Assembly (NCBI GenBank): GCA_019914995.1
Contig: CM034141.1
Coordinates: forward strand, 558,001-622,000
Length of the DNA: 64,000 nt
Direction: 5' to 3'
Source: Acanthochlamys bracteata
Lineage: Eukaryota > Streptophyta > Magnoliopsida > Pandanales > Velloziaceae
The notes under the pieces were generated by a model, which was given only the letters and a program-made list of their open reading frames with translations, had not been told where the DNA came from and searched no databases. Numbering within the stretch: position 1 is the stretch's first letter; each line of letters begins with the position of its first letter. Position numbers and translations under genes: made by a program. Below, piece by piece: positions 1 through 13,453 of the stretch.

Positions 1-340
1 TTTAGCTTTGTGGTATAGAACTGTAGACTGGCTGGCCTTGTGCATTCCTGCATTCACTCTACACTGTTTTTGTCGATTGGTCTGTCCATATGGAGCTTCA
101 AAGTATATACAAGAGGCGTTCTTATGAAATTTGAACATATATCGAATTTAAATGTGTAGTACTGCTCCTGCAAAAAATATTGATGTCTAAAGATTGTTCA
201 ATAATCCTCACTTCTGGCAGGTCTTCCAAAACCCCATTTTGTATTTTACAGTGATTTTATTTCTTAAACACATTTTGTATTTCAATTTCTTATAATTACT
301 TTTTTAACACTTTTGATTACAAAGATCATTAGTTTTGCAG

Positions 341-3300
341 GATGATGATAGCGACTTGGAGTGTGAGTTAGAGGTTGTTCCTCCTATCAATGCTGAAGCT
401 TTGTCAGAGGCTGCAACTTTCGTCCAGGTAAGTTTCTCTAGCTTGCCATCTTTATTTTCATTATATAAGCATTGACTCTTACGCACTTATGGTTGTCTAC
501 ATAGTGCAAGGTGCTTTCTGTTACAGTTTTTTCTATTTTCATATAACTGCCACTTCTACAAAGATCACTCAGATTAGCCTTCCATGTTTCTTTTCATTAT
601 TTTTTAATTTAGTTTATTAGTGGATCGCACTTCTTACTTCACAGTTTTTGGTGTTGAAATTAACAGCATATTGGAGTGTATATCCATAGCCTTTTAAGGA
701 CAATCAATTTTATTTAAACTCTTGGAGCGTAATGCTTTAAGTTCATATCTAAAAAAGTCTGTGAACTGCTAAGTGACATACGCCTATGCCCTTTAGTCCT
801 TGAGCAAGTAGGATGGTATATTGGGATTTGAAAGTTATTCATTAAGTGTTAATGCTAAAATAGATAGAATTATAATTGAGAATGTCTGAAGGTTTGATTT
901 GTGGAAAACATCTTTGCTTATACCGATATCAGCAGTGGACTGTTGGTTTTTATCTCTCAATGCGAGAATATACTAGGTACTATGGTTTACCATTAGAATG
1001 GAGTTTCTGTTTATGTTATCTGGTAAAATTTCGGATATTTGGTAACTAGACTAAACCTAACAGATAAAAATGTGATTTTAGATTAGATGCTAGATTGAAC
1101 AGGAGACAACAGGAAGCCATATGGTTGTGAAATTCATTATGCTGTATGTGCAATGCATGAGATTTTAGCAATGTGCTGTTGAAATGTTAAAATATGTCTA
1201 TTGTGTTTATGTATTTATTTAATCTCCATCATCATCCGGGACTGGCTATTATGTTTGCCTGTAAGCCTTTAAAATCTGGTGATACTAACTCTTGCATGGT
1301 GTGGAAACCAGGTTCTTACCAATTCATTGTCCCACGACTTTGCGGGACCAAATCATTCAAATGGTGAAACTCTTTTTAGTGCAGTAGTTCCAAATGGCCA
1401 AAAGGCATCGTTGCCACTAGATGAGCAACATCTTGCCCGTCCAAATCATGGAACTAATACAATGGCTCCTTCTGCTGCTGCTGTCAAACTGCCGCAACCA
1501 TCAGATCAGACTGATGGAAATGCTCGTGCTGCTCTAGCAAAGCCTGCAAAAAAGAAAAGCAAAAAGTGGACTAAACAGGAAGATGCAGACTTAATTGCTG
1601 CTGTTCAAAAGTACGGTGAACATTGGAATACTGTTAAAGGAGACCTAAAGCATGATAGAACTACTCAACAGCTAGCTCAGGTTCTCAGTTAAATCTATTG
1701 CTTTCCAAACTACTTTCTCCCATTTCGTGAACTGGCTATCTAGTCAGCCGTTAATAGGAAAAACTAGTTTAATTTTTGTAGCCAGCCATTCCCGTAACTC
1801 TGCCAGCTGGACCCTTTTTAAGTTGTTAATGCATTATTGTCAGCGCATTAAGTTACGTCATATTCTATGATAAGTATAAATTTTGTAAGTATAGTTTTCT
1901 TTTGCTAGAATTCTTAGATAGGCAGGCCATGTGAAATGAAGTCTTTGCTGTCCGAATGTTTTGAATTTTAGTTTTGGTTGTTTTTCTTAGCTCTTGCTTT
2001 TTGGATGTTTTGTTAAGATTTCAATGTGCTTCTCAATTTTTATATTACAGTCATCGTTGAATGTTAAAGTTGTTTAGCTCCGAATTTATTTGGAAGAGTT
2101 GGATGGAGCTATTATTTGAAATTGTGAAGTGAGATGCCATGGGGGCTTTTTCTAAAGCATGAAGTAGTTAGATGACCAGTTTAGGTCTTTCAAAAACTGG
2201 GAAATATTTGACTTCATATGTTAAGAAACCCATGCATTACTATGGCATAAAATGGATTTTAGCATTTATTACTAACCTGTCACCTGATGAATTCTAATGT
2301 GCAGAATGTTTCAGGTCAATATGTTAATTCATATCGCAAAGGAGAATTATCATCCCAAACCTAATGCAGCTTTTTCTTTCTTCAGAGATGGAATCAAATT
2401 TCGAAGAAGGGTCAGTGCAGTTCAAGCACCACTGTTGAGAACCTCGCATCTTGCCCTCCAAAAAATGCAGATAAGGAGAGGATAAATGCAACTTGGAAGG
2501 CATTCTCGATGGCTGTAGATGATCACAAGAAAGTCTTAGGTACTACAGTACTACTTATGATTAGCCATTAGTATTTCATGTTCTCATGTTGGTCTAATTA
2601 CTTCTTACTCTCAAAATTCTTTTGTTTTTGTGTGTATAATTATGTCACTCATGAACAAAGAATGGCAACACTCCTGGGTCTTCAGAGTTTCTTAATGAAA
2701 ACTGTCACTAACAAATGAGCAGGTAGCCCACAAGGGACTCTATCTTCTGCTTCACCTCCCATAGCTGCAACATCTGAATCTGCTCCAGCTTCTCAACCAC
2801 CAAAGCCAGCTCCTGAGCAGGCAGCAACCCAGAAAGGAGCTCCTGTTTATTCAAGCACGTCACGCATAACTGTAAAGAAATTGTCTGGTACTACCAATAC
2901 TGCATTAACATCAATCCAAAAAGCTGCCATTGCTGCTGGTGGGCGAATTGTGACCCCTTCAACTGCAGCAAGTCACCTTAAAGCTGCTCAGTCTAAGGCA
3001 GCGTATCACATACGATCTGGTGTGAGTGCTCTTCCAAAGGCGACAATGCCTACGACAAAGTTGCTATCCACCACTGGCGCTGCTGGCTTACAGCCCCTGC
3101 CTATGAGGCCTGTAGGTATGTCTTCGTCATCGACGCAGTCAAGTGCCTCATCTATCGGAGCTGATGTCCTAAGCCAGCAAGTGCAAGACTCCCCTGCAAG
3201 GTCTACAGGACAGATTAGACCTAGCACCTATGTTACATCACCCAAGCCATCATCTCAGGAGACAATTCCAGAATCCAAGGCACTTTCTTCATCATGCATA

Positions 3301-3585
3301 CCTGTACATGAAAATAATGAGAAGGGTCAGAATACCATCATCAGTACAAATAAATATGACCTGGAATTTGATGAGATGGTAGCCCGTGATCAGCAGTGTA
3401 TTAAAGCTGGTGAATGTAAGAATAGTGGCGATTCTGGCAAGAATCAGATTGTAATTGGCTTGGGGAAGGAACCTGCAAACTTGAATGAAAATTGGGGAAA
3501 GCAAACAGTAAGCGGTGCTACCCAAAGCCAAGTTGTGAGTAAAACTAATCTCAGTCACGATTCAGCTAAAGATGCGGCTTCGTAG
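341..3585 (+). CDS. SANT/Myb-domain protein, 3' part (5' end outside window)
   Basis: Four exons can be joined in frame: 341-427, 1312-1680, 2386-2539 and 2723-3585, giving 490 codons ending in TAG. All junctions are GT..AG. The exon 2/3 junction falls inside a single SANT/Myb-like repeat: SKKWTKQEDADLIAAVQKYG, then EHWNTVKGDL, then QLAQRWNQISKK after the splice. The regularly spaced Trp residues are typical of this fold. Before the repeat lies a Lys-rich stretch (AKPAKKKSKK). After it comes a long Ser/Thr/Ala/Pro-rich, probably disordered tail. The first visible exon is acidic (starts DDDSDLECELE) and begins at an acceptor, so upstream exons lie before base 1. A single SANT repeat suggests a chromatin or DNA-binding role. 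I do not recognise the exact family member, so the function is inference only. Confidence 0.75.
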
Positions 3586-4984
3586 CTACGAGGGTAAACG
3601 GTAGGTTAAGAGGCAATCCGATGTTAATTTGTTATGTATCATTGACGATTCAGAAAACGGTAATTTCAGCTGAAAAAGGATTGCATCTCTATTTGGATTC
3701 CTGTAGAAAATAACAATACCTAGAGATTCCTGTTCAAGGCAGTATATAGGAAATCCGGCTTGTTGCCTACAGGCTTCACCAAATTTTGTTCGTTCATGAA
3801 TAAGGGGAGCATGCTATCATCGACACAGTTGATAAATAAGAACCTCGTAACAGCTCAAGGCTTTTTTATCTTGTGGAATCTATGTTAAAACTATAATTAT
3901 ATGTATATCTAATTTATTCTGTTCGGCGTCTCTTATGCTGACTGTGTTAGCCTATTCAAAACAGATGAATACCTGTTGATAGTGAATTCATGTCCTGTGA
4001 AATACAGTTTTTTATCTGGCGTCAATTTGATGAAGAAGTGGTCGTTGTATTTGTAATGTCTGATGCTTTAGATTACATGCACATTAGTTGAATCAAGTTC
4101 TTAGTTTATGTTATTATTGTTTATGACTCTACTTGTGATCATGTGATATTATTATTATTAACTGCGATTTTGTTTAAGTGACAGCAGGGTGCATGTACGA
4201 GGTGTTGATCATCACATGACCTGTCATACGGAGCACTTGATGGTGAAACTGATGCAGCTGTTTAACATGTAGGACTCATGCTCTTTGCTCAGGTAAATTC
4301 AAAGTAGAGATCTGTTTGGTTCTTTTAGAATCTTTTTTCATCTGCTGATATTCACATTTGTAACTTCTGACTTCAGTCCTGGTTAGAAATATTTATTCTT
4401 TCAGAATCTGTTGTCCATATTTGAAGCCGTGCTTCTCATGATTTTGTTAACTTCAGACTTCAGTCCTGGTTATAAAATATTCTTTCAGAAGCTGATGTTC
4501 ATATTTGAAGCTCATGATTAGGTAACTGTGTTTGATCTACATTCTTAATTCTGCAAACATTTCCTTTTCATTTCATTTTCTTTTGTGGAATTATCGTATA
4601 TGCTGTGCATAGCACGACATTCAAGTGATGCCATCACAAACTGTTGTCAGGTATTACGTTGAGGTATGTTTTCTTGTGAAATCAGATACTTTATTTTCGG
4701 AAGTTTCTGTCAAAGAAAAAAACATATCCGTCTTCTCATATTCATAGTAGAAATCTGGAAATAGTAGCGTAGGTTTTTCATATCAGTTCTAACACATTCT
4801 GTTCTTGCCTAGAACTTCTATTCTCTTGCATACTATTTCATTCATTCATGCCATCGTTTAAATAACTTATTTTAAAAAACTTATTTTACTTAAACTGCAA
4901 CTGATACATGTCTGTAGTATGGGCCAAGAGCTGTGATGAGATCTATCTATCCAGACCACCCAACTAACTAACAGGTATGTAGAA
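3586..4984. other. 3' flank of the SANT gene and intergenic DNA
   Basis: No coding potential is seen. The first few hundred bases are probably 3' UTR. Around 4360-4510 a phrase meaning 'cttcagtcctggtta..aatatt..tttcagaa' occurs twice (about 4373-4405 and 4454-4490), a small diverged direct repeat. No RNA gene was recognised. Confidence 0.5.
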
Positions 4985-5272
4985 GTGCGTATTTCAAATA
5001 TCCGTAACTGAGTTTCGTGAAAGTAAAAAAAAAAAAAAATAATTTTTTTTAAAAAATAAAGTAAAAGTAGAGTTCAGTATTTATATTTTAATAGTTTTTA
5101 AAAATATGTTTAAAATTAAAAAATATAATTATATTAAAAAATGTGTAAAGTTAGAACTAAAATTTTCGTATGTAGAAATAAAATTTTAAATTTTTTATAT
5201 AATTAAAATATATAAATTATTTAGAATTTAAAATTTGATAAAAAAAAAATAGAATTACGGGTGCCTTACGCT
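4985..5272. mobile_element. Tourist-like MITE copy A (decayed)
   Basis: The left end reads GTGCGTATTTCAAATATCCG followed by TAACTGAGTTTCGTGAAAG. This matches the reverse complement of the right end of the well-preserved copy at 62350-62653. The interior follows the same order of blocks (AAAGTAGAGTTCAGTATTT, then AATTATATT, then AAAATATATAAATTATTT) but is extremely AT-rich. The right end is eroded (ATTACGGGTGCCTTACGCT). It carries no coding capacity. The boundaries are approximate. Confidence 0.6.
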
Positions 5273-6080
5273 CTAATTTGATTTCGCTATGAACTGAGTT
5301 ACTACAACAAACAACATAAAATAAACAGCTACACAAGAAAATGAAAAAGGTTTACATTTTAGATTGTTTGTATCTGCTTGTTGGTGGCAGGTGGCTAACA
5401 CATGAACATCACTTCATTTTTTATTAAAAATTTTGGTGGTAGACCCATTAGTAGCACTATCATCATTTGAGTAATTAATGACTTGCCAAGTAATTATAAT
5501 AAATCTGTTTCTTTTTTAATTTTCTGTAGGTCAATCAACTTGATTTTGGAGTAATATGAGCCAATTATTAGTTCTCCGCGAAAAGAGAAGCGTGGCAAAC
5601 AAATAAAAGATATAAGCTTTGCTTGAGATAAAATTAGCAAAAAAAAGAGTTTTTAAATAATTTCGCATGCTTTTCAGAAAAAAGAAATTTATATGTATGA
5701 TTTAAGTTTTTAAATTTTTTTATAGTGTCGTGCATAATTTTTTTTTGAATTTTTTAAATACTTAAAATAAAACTAAAATAATCGATCAAAGACTATTTTA
5801 ATAATTTAAACAATTATAGGTGCTTAATTATACACAGAAATTGTGAGAGAAGTAAATTAAACTAAGATCAACCAACATTTTATTGCTTTTAATGATGAGA
5901 TCTTTCAGAAGAAGGGGAAAAGAAAAATTAAAACAAAAGAATAATGGATGCGATAAGCCCACGACCACTTTGACCTATATACTCCAAGAATAAAATTTCC
6001 ACAATCTTATAAAAGTTTTTCTTATATTTGAAATTTTGATAAATCTATCTTGTCGATATTTTGAGAATTATAATCGACAG
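5273..6080. other. AT-rich intergenic DNA
   Basis: No gene, RNA or clear repeat boundary is seen here. The base composition is strongly AT, with short homopolymer runs. Confidence 0.5.
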
Positions 6081-6280
6081 AACGTTTGAAAGTATTTATA
6101 AAATAAATTTTTTTAAAAATAAAAAATATTTTTATTTTAAAAAATAATAAAAATATACAATAAAAAAATTTTACTATATAATTTTTTTTTATATTTTATA
6201 AAATTTTAAATAAATTATTTAATATTTAAAAAATATATATTAAAAAATTAAAATAAATTGTTTTTAAAATGCAATTTCGA
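6081..6280. repeat. AT-rich short dispersed repeat, family 2, copy a
   Basis: It begins AACGTTTGAAAGTATTTATA and ends near AAAATGCAATTTCGA. The same opening phrase starts the copy at 6431 and a diverged copy at 11986. Length near 200 bp, lack of coding and extreme AT content fit a decayed MITE. The class is inferred, since no target-site duplication was seen. Confidence 0.45.
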
Positions 6281-6430
6281 ATATCGCCTAAATGTTGCAA
6301 AATAGGATGATTGCGTTCATAAAATAATCTTCAGAGATATATCTGGAAGAAGCGACACGGTAATAACTTGATAAAAGAAATAGTTTATTTATTATTATTG
6401 CTTTTAGTCCATGTTATTATATATTTTAGG

Positions 6431-6612
6431 AGAACGTTTGAAAGTATTTATAAAATAAAAATTTTTTAAATTAAAAATAATAAAAATATATAATAAAAAG
6501 ATTTTATTTGGAGAATTTTTTTAATTTTTTAAAATTTTTAATAAATTTTTTATATACTTACAAAATATGTATTAAAAAATATGAAAAAAAATTAAAAATT
6601 AATTTTTAAACA
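6431..6612. repeat. AT-rich short dispersed repeat, family 2, copy b
   Basis: It opens with AACGTTTGAAAGTATTTATA, exactly as copy a does 350 bases upstream, and then keeps the same order of A/T blocks. It ends near AATTTTTAAACAGC. It is probably a second, independently decayed member of the same family. Confidence 0.45.
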
Positions 6613-7489
6613 GCTAAATCTAAGGGCGCTGTAAAAGTTCCCAAAATTTGCTCGTCTTCAAATGCGAGCAAAAAATTACATATATTATTATTTGAATGTA
6701 ATATGTTACATCAGTGATTCGATATTTCTTAACTTAAAAAACTTTTTAATTACGGCGGATGATGAACTGAGTCTATATCTAAGATCTATTTCATGATTTT
6801 CATCAACGCGAAATAAAAATAATATTACTTTATCAAATACATCAAAGAACGTGTTTCAATCACATACATATAAACTTTAAAAAAATAGTATTAAAAAGTA
6901 AAATTCTATAATAAATAAATTTTAATAAAATATAGTTGATATAATAGAAATATAATACATAAAATACTACAATAAAATTTTTTTAACAAATAAAATATAG
7001 TGATAATTGCAATATGTTCTAACTTTAAGCAAGTGATTGTTCAAATAAATTTTTTGGATAAGCCAAATTAAAAATAATAAAAAATTACTTTTTCAATTAT
7101 TAACCATTAAAGGCAGTATTCTCAACATTGAATCCGAGTTCACTCCTCTCTTTACGTACCCGATCCGTTAGCTAATTAATTATATAAAAAATTAGTTAAA
7201 AATTTATATTAGTTCAACAATATCAATTCCCCCGTTCTTCTTCTTCTTCTTCTTCGGTCCGATCGAAAATAAAAACAGAGGGAACAAAAAGGACAAAAGC
7301 TTCAATCTTTCTTTTCTGAGTTTCGTTCTTCATTCAGCAGAAATAAAATCTTCTTCGAATCAATAGATAGAGACAGAGATTGTTTTGTTTAGAAAGGTTG
7401 TTTTCTAGATAGGAAGAAAAGGAAAGAGTTTTGGGGTTAGTGGTGTTGTTTTTGTGTTGGCCGTGGTTTATTGATTCTTATTGGAACCA
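6613..7489 (+). promoter_or_regulatory. Upstream region and 5' leader of the SnRK2 gene
   Basis: Distal sequence is AT-rich and featureless. From about 7230 the composition changes to a purine/pyrimidine-tract leader, including a (TTC)n microsatellite at about 7236-7256. This is common in plant 5' UTRs. No unambiguous TATA box was singled out. The leader runs directly into the start codon at 7490. Confidence 0.4.
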
Positions 7490-10400
7490 ATGGAGAAGTA
7501 CGAGCTGGTGAAAGATATCGGGTCGGGAAACTTCGGTGTTGCCCGATTGATGCGAAACAAAGAGACTAAAGAACTCGTCGCAATGAAGTACATCGAGCGC
7601 GGCCATAGAGTATGTTTCTGTTCTTTCCTCGAAAAACTTTTATGTTTTTTCTTGAGAGAATTTTGCTTGTTTCTTCGAATTATCTTGATGGTTTATTTTT
7701 TTAATTATTTGGTGTTTTAGATCGATGAGAACGTGGCGAGGGAGATTATCAATCACCGGTCTTTAAGACATCCGAATATTATTAGGTTCAAGGAGGTCTG
7801 TGAAAACGTGAAACTAAAGAGACTTGATTTTGTTTGATTTCTGCAAGCTGCTTTTAATCAATTTGAGAATTTTTTGATTGATTTACTTTTTTTATGTGGT
7901 TGTTGAAGGTGGTGCTGACACCAACTCACCTCGCAATCGTGATGGAGTATGCCGCCGGCGGGGAGCTCTTCGAACGAATCTGCAACGCTGGAAGGTTCAG
8001 CGAAGATGAGGTATGAACACTTTTACTCATAGAAGATAAAGAGATTTTTTTTTTTTTGTTTAATCCTAATTCGAGATATTTGTATGTAAATTTTCTTACC
8101 GTTTCGGTCATTTTCCCAACTTCTAGTTTTGTTGAAGATCTAGCTTGTGTTTTGGCACGAAACTGTTGGTAATGTTGTTGTTATCCAGGCGAGATACTTC
8201 TTCCAGCAACTCATCTCTGGTGTGAGCTACTGCCACTTCATGGTAAAATTCTAACTTTTTCCTTTTCAAGAAAGAAAAAAAGACATCTTTAACGAATTAG
8301 TAAAAGCTTTAGGTCTAACTCGAGCTTTCTTTCTTTCTTTTTTTTTTTTGGTGTGTATAATTCAGCAAATATGTCATCGTGATTTGAAGCTGGAGAACAC
8401 TCTTCTTGATGGCAGCCCTGCTCCCAGACTCAAAATTTGTGATTTTGGATACTCAAAGGTTTCAATCTTTTCATCCAAAATCTCTATTTTCTACTCAAAT
8501 TTCTAATCTGAGATTTGAAAAACAGTCGTCGCTCTTACACTCGAGGCCTAAATCGACGGTTGGCACACCGGCCTACATCGCGCCGGAGGTCCTCTCCCGC
8601 CGGGAATATGACGGCAAGGTATGCTATAAAAATATGCCTTTATTATTTTCATTGCAGTTTTTAGTGAATGAAAGAACTTGTTTAAAAAAATGTAAATAAA
8701 TAAAGAACGAACTTTGAAGAAAACAAAAGAACAGCATAACACCCCTTGAAAATTTTGTATTTGCAGTAATTGCCATTGCGACCCTCTTTGAATTTGTTGG
8801 GAATTTCCATTTTATTATTCGTACTTTTTTCTTTTGGTAGAATTCATCATGGATAGATACTGGAGAGGACATATGAAAAAAGAAAAAAATAGTAAAAAGG
8901 ACAAAGAGTGGGTTTGGATTGGAGTGGATTGTGCTGTTGTGGACCAGCTCAACTTTTTTAGGTTCTATGAATTTGAAGTGCTTTTGTGTTTCTTCTTGCC
9001 AACTGTTGTGGGATTCCAGTTCCATTTGTTTGCTGTAGGGATGTTTCCTTTCCTCACATGCCCCTTCTTGTCTGAATCCCATTGTTCTCCTCCTGTCCAT
9101 CTTCACACTTGTATCATTGCTTTTCGTAGCTGGTTTCTTGACATCTTTTCAGCTGTTGATTAAGTTATCGTCATCAGATGATTTGGACTAAAGGGTAATT
9201 TAACAAGCTGTGTCTCGCATGTTTGATAGTAGATCACATTATGGATCGCACAGAGTAGCAAGGAAATATTATTTAGCTTTTGAATCTTAGCTAAATTGGT
9301 GTTTTCTTCATTCTTTCGCAATAGGTTAGAGCCTCAAGTATGTTGCGGTTTCATCATGGAGCTAAGAGGACCACTTTTCTTTGTAGCTTTGTTGAGCATA
9401 CCTGCATGTCTAGGCTCACTTCATGCTTAGCTAGTTAACCTTTTCCTTCTTTGATGAAGAAGAGTATTTTGTTCGTAATTATCTTTAAAGGCGTGTTTCA
9501 CTGTCATCTATATTGTTGTTAGCAGTATCTAGGTGATTAAGGTTAGCTAGTCCACATAATTTTTTGTTTCATGTGTGCAAAATCAAAATGAAGAAAAATG
9601 TAACTAATTGAAAATCAAAATCAGCCATGTAGACTTTCGTCTAGTCAAAAAACTGTTAGCTTGTATATATTCTAGAATGGGATTGCTCTTCCAATTGCTG
9701 CTGAGTTAAGGGTCAATTACTTGGAGCATATTCCGCGCTTCCTGTAGTGAGATGCATATATTCCTTATGGACCTGTAGAATGGTGATTCATTGGTTCTGC
9801 ATGAGAATAAGTTTGAATAGAACTATAACTTTCCATTTCTTTGACACTAACAACGTATGTGTGCTCTATATTTGATTTTAGTCTTTGACGTAGATTACGC
9901 ATGTATGACTAGTGGCAAATCAGAAGAGCATACGGGAAGGAAAATCTGTTTTTCTGCCAGTTCTTCTATTTTGTTGTCGCTATCCAAGTGTGTAGACTCT
10001 AAACTTCGTCATAAGCTTTGATTTATAAACTAAATGCCAATTAATCTCAGCCTTTCAAGTATTTATTGTATATTTATGTTAGGCTACAAACTCCCTTGAC
10101 CAGCTCAGGTGCACATGTGCATAGCTCATTTGTTTAACTTAAGGAAACGTTAGCCTGAGCACACCCTGCTAGAACATGGAAGCTGACAATATTGCTTCTG
10201 TTATTATTAATAATTGAAGTGCTTAGTGACCACTCCTTGCAAGGGATCTGGAAAATTTCTGTCGGTGCATTAATTTTTTCTGTTTGTCTCCGTCAAGTGT
10301 AACAGTGTATCTTAAATCGCTGAAAACCTGGACTGTTTGGTGCAATTGCAGCTTGCAGATGTTTGGTCATGTGGGGTTACTTTGTATGTAATGCTGGTTG

Positions 10401-11039
10401 GTGCGTATCCCTTTGAAGACCAGAATGACCCAAAAAACTTCCGCAAGACCATTTCGGTTAGTCCTATAGTCATCAGGATTTCCTTTTGTAGCGTTCCATA
10501 TGCTTATATCTAATATTATGTTTGAATTCAGAGGATAATGTCAGTTCAATACAAGATACCAGACTACGTCCACGTTTCCCAAGATTGCAGGCAACTGCTT
10601 TCTAGGATCTTTGTTGCTAACGCTGCCAGGGTAAGTGTTCATGATACGTTCACTCTATTTGCTGAAAGAAATGTATGCATGTACATATTCTTTTTCGCAG
10701 AGGATAACGATAAGGGAGATAAAAAGCCATCCCTGGTTCTTGAAGAACTTACCAAGGGAATTAACCGAGACTGCACAGGCTCAGTACTATAAGAGAGACA
10801 ACACGGCTCCGACATATTCTCTTCAGAGTATCGATGAAATCATGAAGATAGTCAACGAGGCAAGGACCCCGCCTCCGGTATCGAGGGCAGTTTCTGGATT
10901 CGGATGGACTGAGTATGATGAAGAAGAGGAAGATAAGGAGAACCAGGAAGCGGAGAAAGAAGAGGAGGAAGAAGACGAAGATGAGTACGATAAACGGGTT
11001 AAGGAAGTCCATGCAAGTGGTGAATATCAGATCGGTTGA
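7490..11039 (+). CDS. SnRK2: SnRK2 subclass I Ser/Thr protein kinase (SnRK2.4/2.10-like)
   Basis: Nine exons join in frame: 7490-7609, 7721-7795, 7909-8010, 8189-8242, 8366-8458, 8526-8618, 10352-10456, 10532-10630 and 10701-11039, giving 359 residues. This is a normal SnRK2 length. The kinase domain starts at once: glycine loop IGSGNFG (residues 10-16), catalytic Lys33 in AMKYI, HRD Asp123 and DFG Asp143. The activation loop contains [14 protein letters not shown] with Ser158/Thr159. The C-terminus has the SnRK2 box ([14 protein letters not shown]) and a long Glu-rich acidic patch, typical of the subclass that ABA does not activate strongly but osmotic or salt stress does (family knowledge). 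The start is the ATG in CCAATGGAG; upstream TTG is not needed. Intron 6 is unusually long (1733 bp). Confidence in the family is high; the exact orthologue is not established. Confidence 0.95.
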
Positions 11040-11985
11040 TTGATAAGAATTCAAGTAAGTGGAAGAAGAAGAAGAAATTCTATGGAACTTAACTCTTCAG
11101 GTTAAATCTTGATCTGTTTAGGGATTTTTGAATATTTTTTGACCCTTATTCACTTTGATCTGGTTTTCTTATTTTGTGTGTATTATCATTTGTAAAATAG
11201 TAGTAGTGATGACTTTGCATTCAATTGCAGATAATGTAGAAGATCGTTCTTCTTTCGTAGCTCTTTTATGCGCCAATAAGTTGCAGAGTTGTTATTTTGT
11301 TCTTCCCATTCAATCTGCAAATAATTCGTCTTCTTATTTATAATATCATACCTCTATTATTATTATATAGTAAAACATAATCCTATTAAAAATAATTTGG
11401 AAATCAGATATTTGAATTGGTTTTGCATGTAATTCTCTATTGAAATATGTTCGCAATTTCAAATATTTTCGCACTAGAGTTCCATTTTATGTCACATTGT
11501 ACAATAAATATTTATATTATTTTATAAAATTTATTTAAAATTTAAAAATATAAAATTTTTACATGTAATATTTTATTAATTTTGTTTTTTTATATAAAAC
11601 AATTAAAATTTAGTTTTGAAATATGATTAAAATATTAAATTTCAAAAAAAAATTCATTTCAAAAATACTTTCAAATGCTTTATTAAATATATTTTTATAA
11701 AAAGTTTGAATAAAGATTAATATAAAACATAATATATATAGTTGCAGTAAAATGAGTTTTCAAATTTTTTTAAATGAATTTCAAAATAAAGTGAGAAGTG
11801 GTTTTTTGGTGTTTAAGTATTCTTAAAAGCAAATAAAAAGATAAAAAAAATGTTTGATGTAAAACAAGTTATTATTAACTGTTTGAAATATTTTAAAAAA
11901 TGAATTTATTTTTTAATGTAAAAGTCCAACTTGGTCAGCTAGAGTAGGCCTTGACCTTTCTTCAGCTACTAATCAATACTAAAAT
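11040..11985. other. 3' UTR of SnRK2 and AT-rich intergenic DNA
   Basis: The first 250 bases resemble 3' UTR. From about 11340 the DNA is very AT-rich with no coding potential or recognisable RNA. Confidence 0.45.
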
Positions 11986-12198
11986 GTGCGTTTGAAAAGA
12001 CTTACAAAATAAATTTTTTTAAAATAAAATATTTTTTATTTTTTATTTTTTTAAAAAAATAAATATATATATTAAAAAAATTTATTATGTTGAATTTTTT
12101 TATATTTTTCTAAATTTTAAAATAAATTTTAGATATTGATAAAATATATATATATAATATAAAATTAAAAATTAAAAAATTATTATTGAAACGCAATG
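11986..12198. repeat. AT-rich short dispersed repeat, family 2, copy c
   Basis: It begins GTGCGTTTGAAAAGACTTAC and ends with TTATTGAAACGCAAT, so the ends form a short imperfect inverted repeat (GCGTTTgAA / TTgAAACGC). The interior shares the A/T block order of the copies at 6081 and 6431. This supports a decayed MITE family. Confidence 0.5.
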
Positions 12199-13453
12199 AT
12201 AAACGGAAAAATTAGAATAAAACGACTACCGTTAACTTTTCTAGTGACCATTTTAGGCATTTAGTTGTTTAATCTTTTTTATATTGTTTTTAGTTTATTA
12301 AATTGAAGAATTTTAACAGTTTTAAATATAAAATTTGTTCAGTATATTAATTTTAATATAATAAAAAAAAGTAAACTTATTTTAAATAATTGTATTCAAA
12401 ATTTTTATTACAAAACACTATTTTAATAAGCAATTTTGATTGGTCTTTAAGAATACATTTATCAACTGCTTTTATTCTTTATTATTATTATTTATATTTT
12501 ATAAATTTTTATAATATTTCAAAATTTAAATTAAATTAACTCATTTAAAAAAATTCAAAAATTTTAAGTTGAAAAAGTTTTTTTATCAGAAGTATTCCTA
12601 ACGTGACCTCATGCTCTCACCGTGCTAGTCCTGCAATAGCTATACACCATTCGTTTATATTTTTTTCAATTTGCCTTTATAATTAGTATTTAGCAATTCT
12701 AGACCACCAACAGGATAGCTCCTCATTTTTGTAGCATTAGCAAAGCTAACATTGGGGTAATTGTAACGAAAACCATTTTTAAGCGTCTAAACTTGCAAGA
12801 ACGTTTTATTATATCTTCTTGAGAAAATTAATTTTGTTTCTTTTTTCCACTATGACCAGGTCAACTAAATTTTTTGTCGATCTTTTTAACTTTATAATAT
12901 TTTCTTCATTGAATTTTGAAGTCTGCAAGCTTTCAGATTCCAAAAAAAAAAATGGAAGAACATTTCAAGATTTTGAGAGATTCAATCTTCTCTCTCTCTC
13001 TCTTAGTCTTTACTTAAAAAGGAATTGTTTTTCCAAGTTCTGAATTGAAATTCAAGAAACAAGATTTTTTTAGGAATATTTTTTCAGGCTTGTTGGTTCC
13101 TCTCTTTGGATTCTCTCTTTCGATTTTCATCCTGCTTACTTGCTTAGTGATTGTGAAAGGTTGGTGTTTTTGATCTCTCAAACCCAGATCTTTGAGCAAA
13201 TTTTTTTTGTTCAGTTTATCAGTACGAAGATCTTAACCTTTTGCTTTAAATCTATTTAACTTTCAGTAGTAGAGTGAAAAATTTTAATATCTAACAATTT
13301 GTGTTCTTGAAAAAATGGTCTAGTTAGGAACAGAAAGCAAGATTTCTTCCAATTATTTTAAATTATTCTTCATTTTTTCTTTGTTGAATTTTTCCTTTTA
13401 CTGCAAACTTTTTCTAAAAACAGTGAAAATCAGAGTAAGGAAAAAGTATAAAA
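12199..13453 (+). promoter_or_regulatory. Upstream region and leader of the lectin receptor kinase
   Basis: From 12199 to about 12800 the DNA is AT-rich and empty. From 12819 to 13453 it is probably transcribed leader, with a CT-rich microsatellite at about 12988-13004. The leader ends in AAAAAGTATAAAAATG just before the CDS; that TATAAAA lies too close to the start codon to be the core TATA box. Confidence 0.35.

Noticed and set aside
8624..9163. Open frames of 160 and 109 codons on opposite strands
   Set aside because: They lie inside the long intron 6 of the SnRK2 gene, overlap each other and contain low-complexity Phe/Lys runs.
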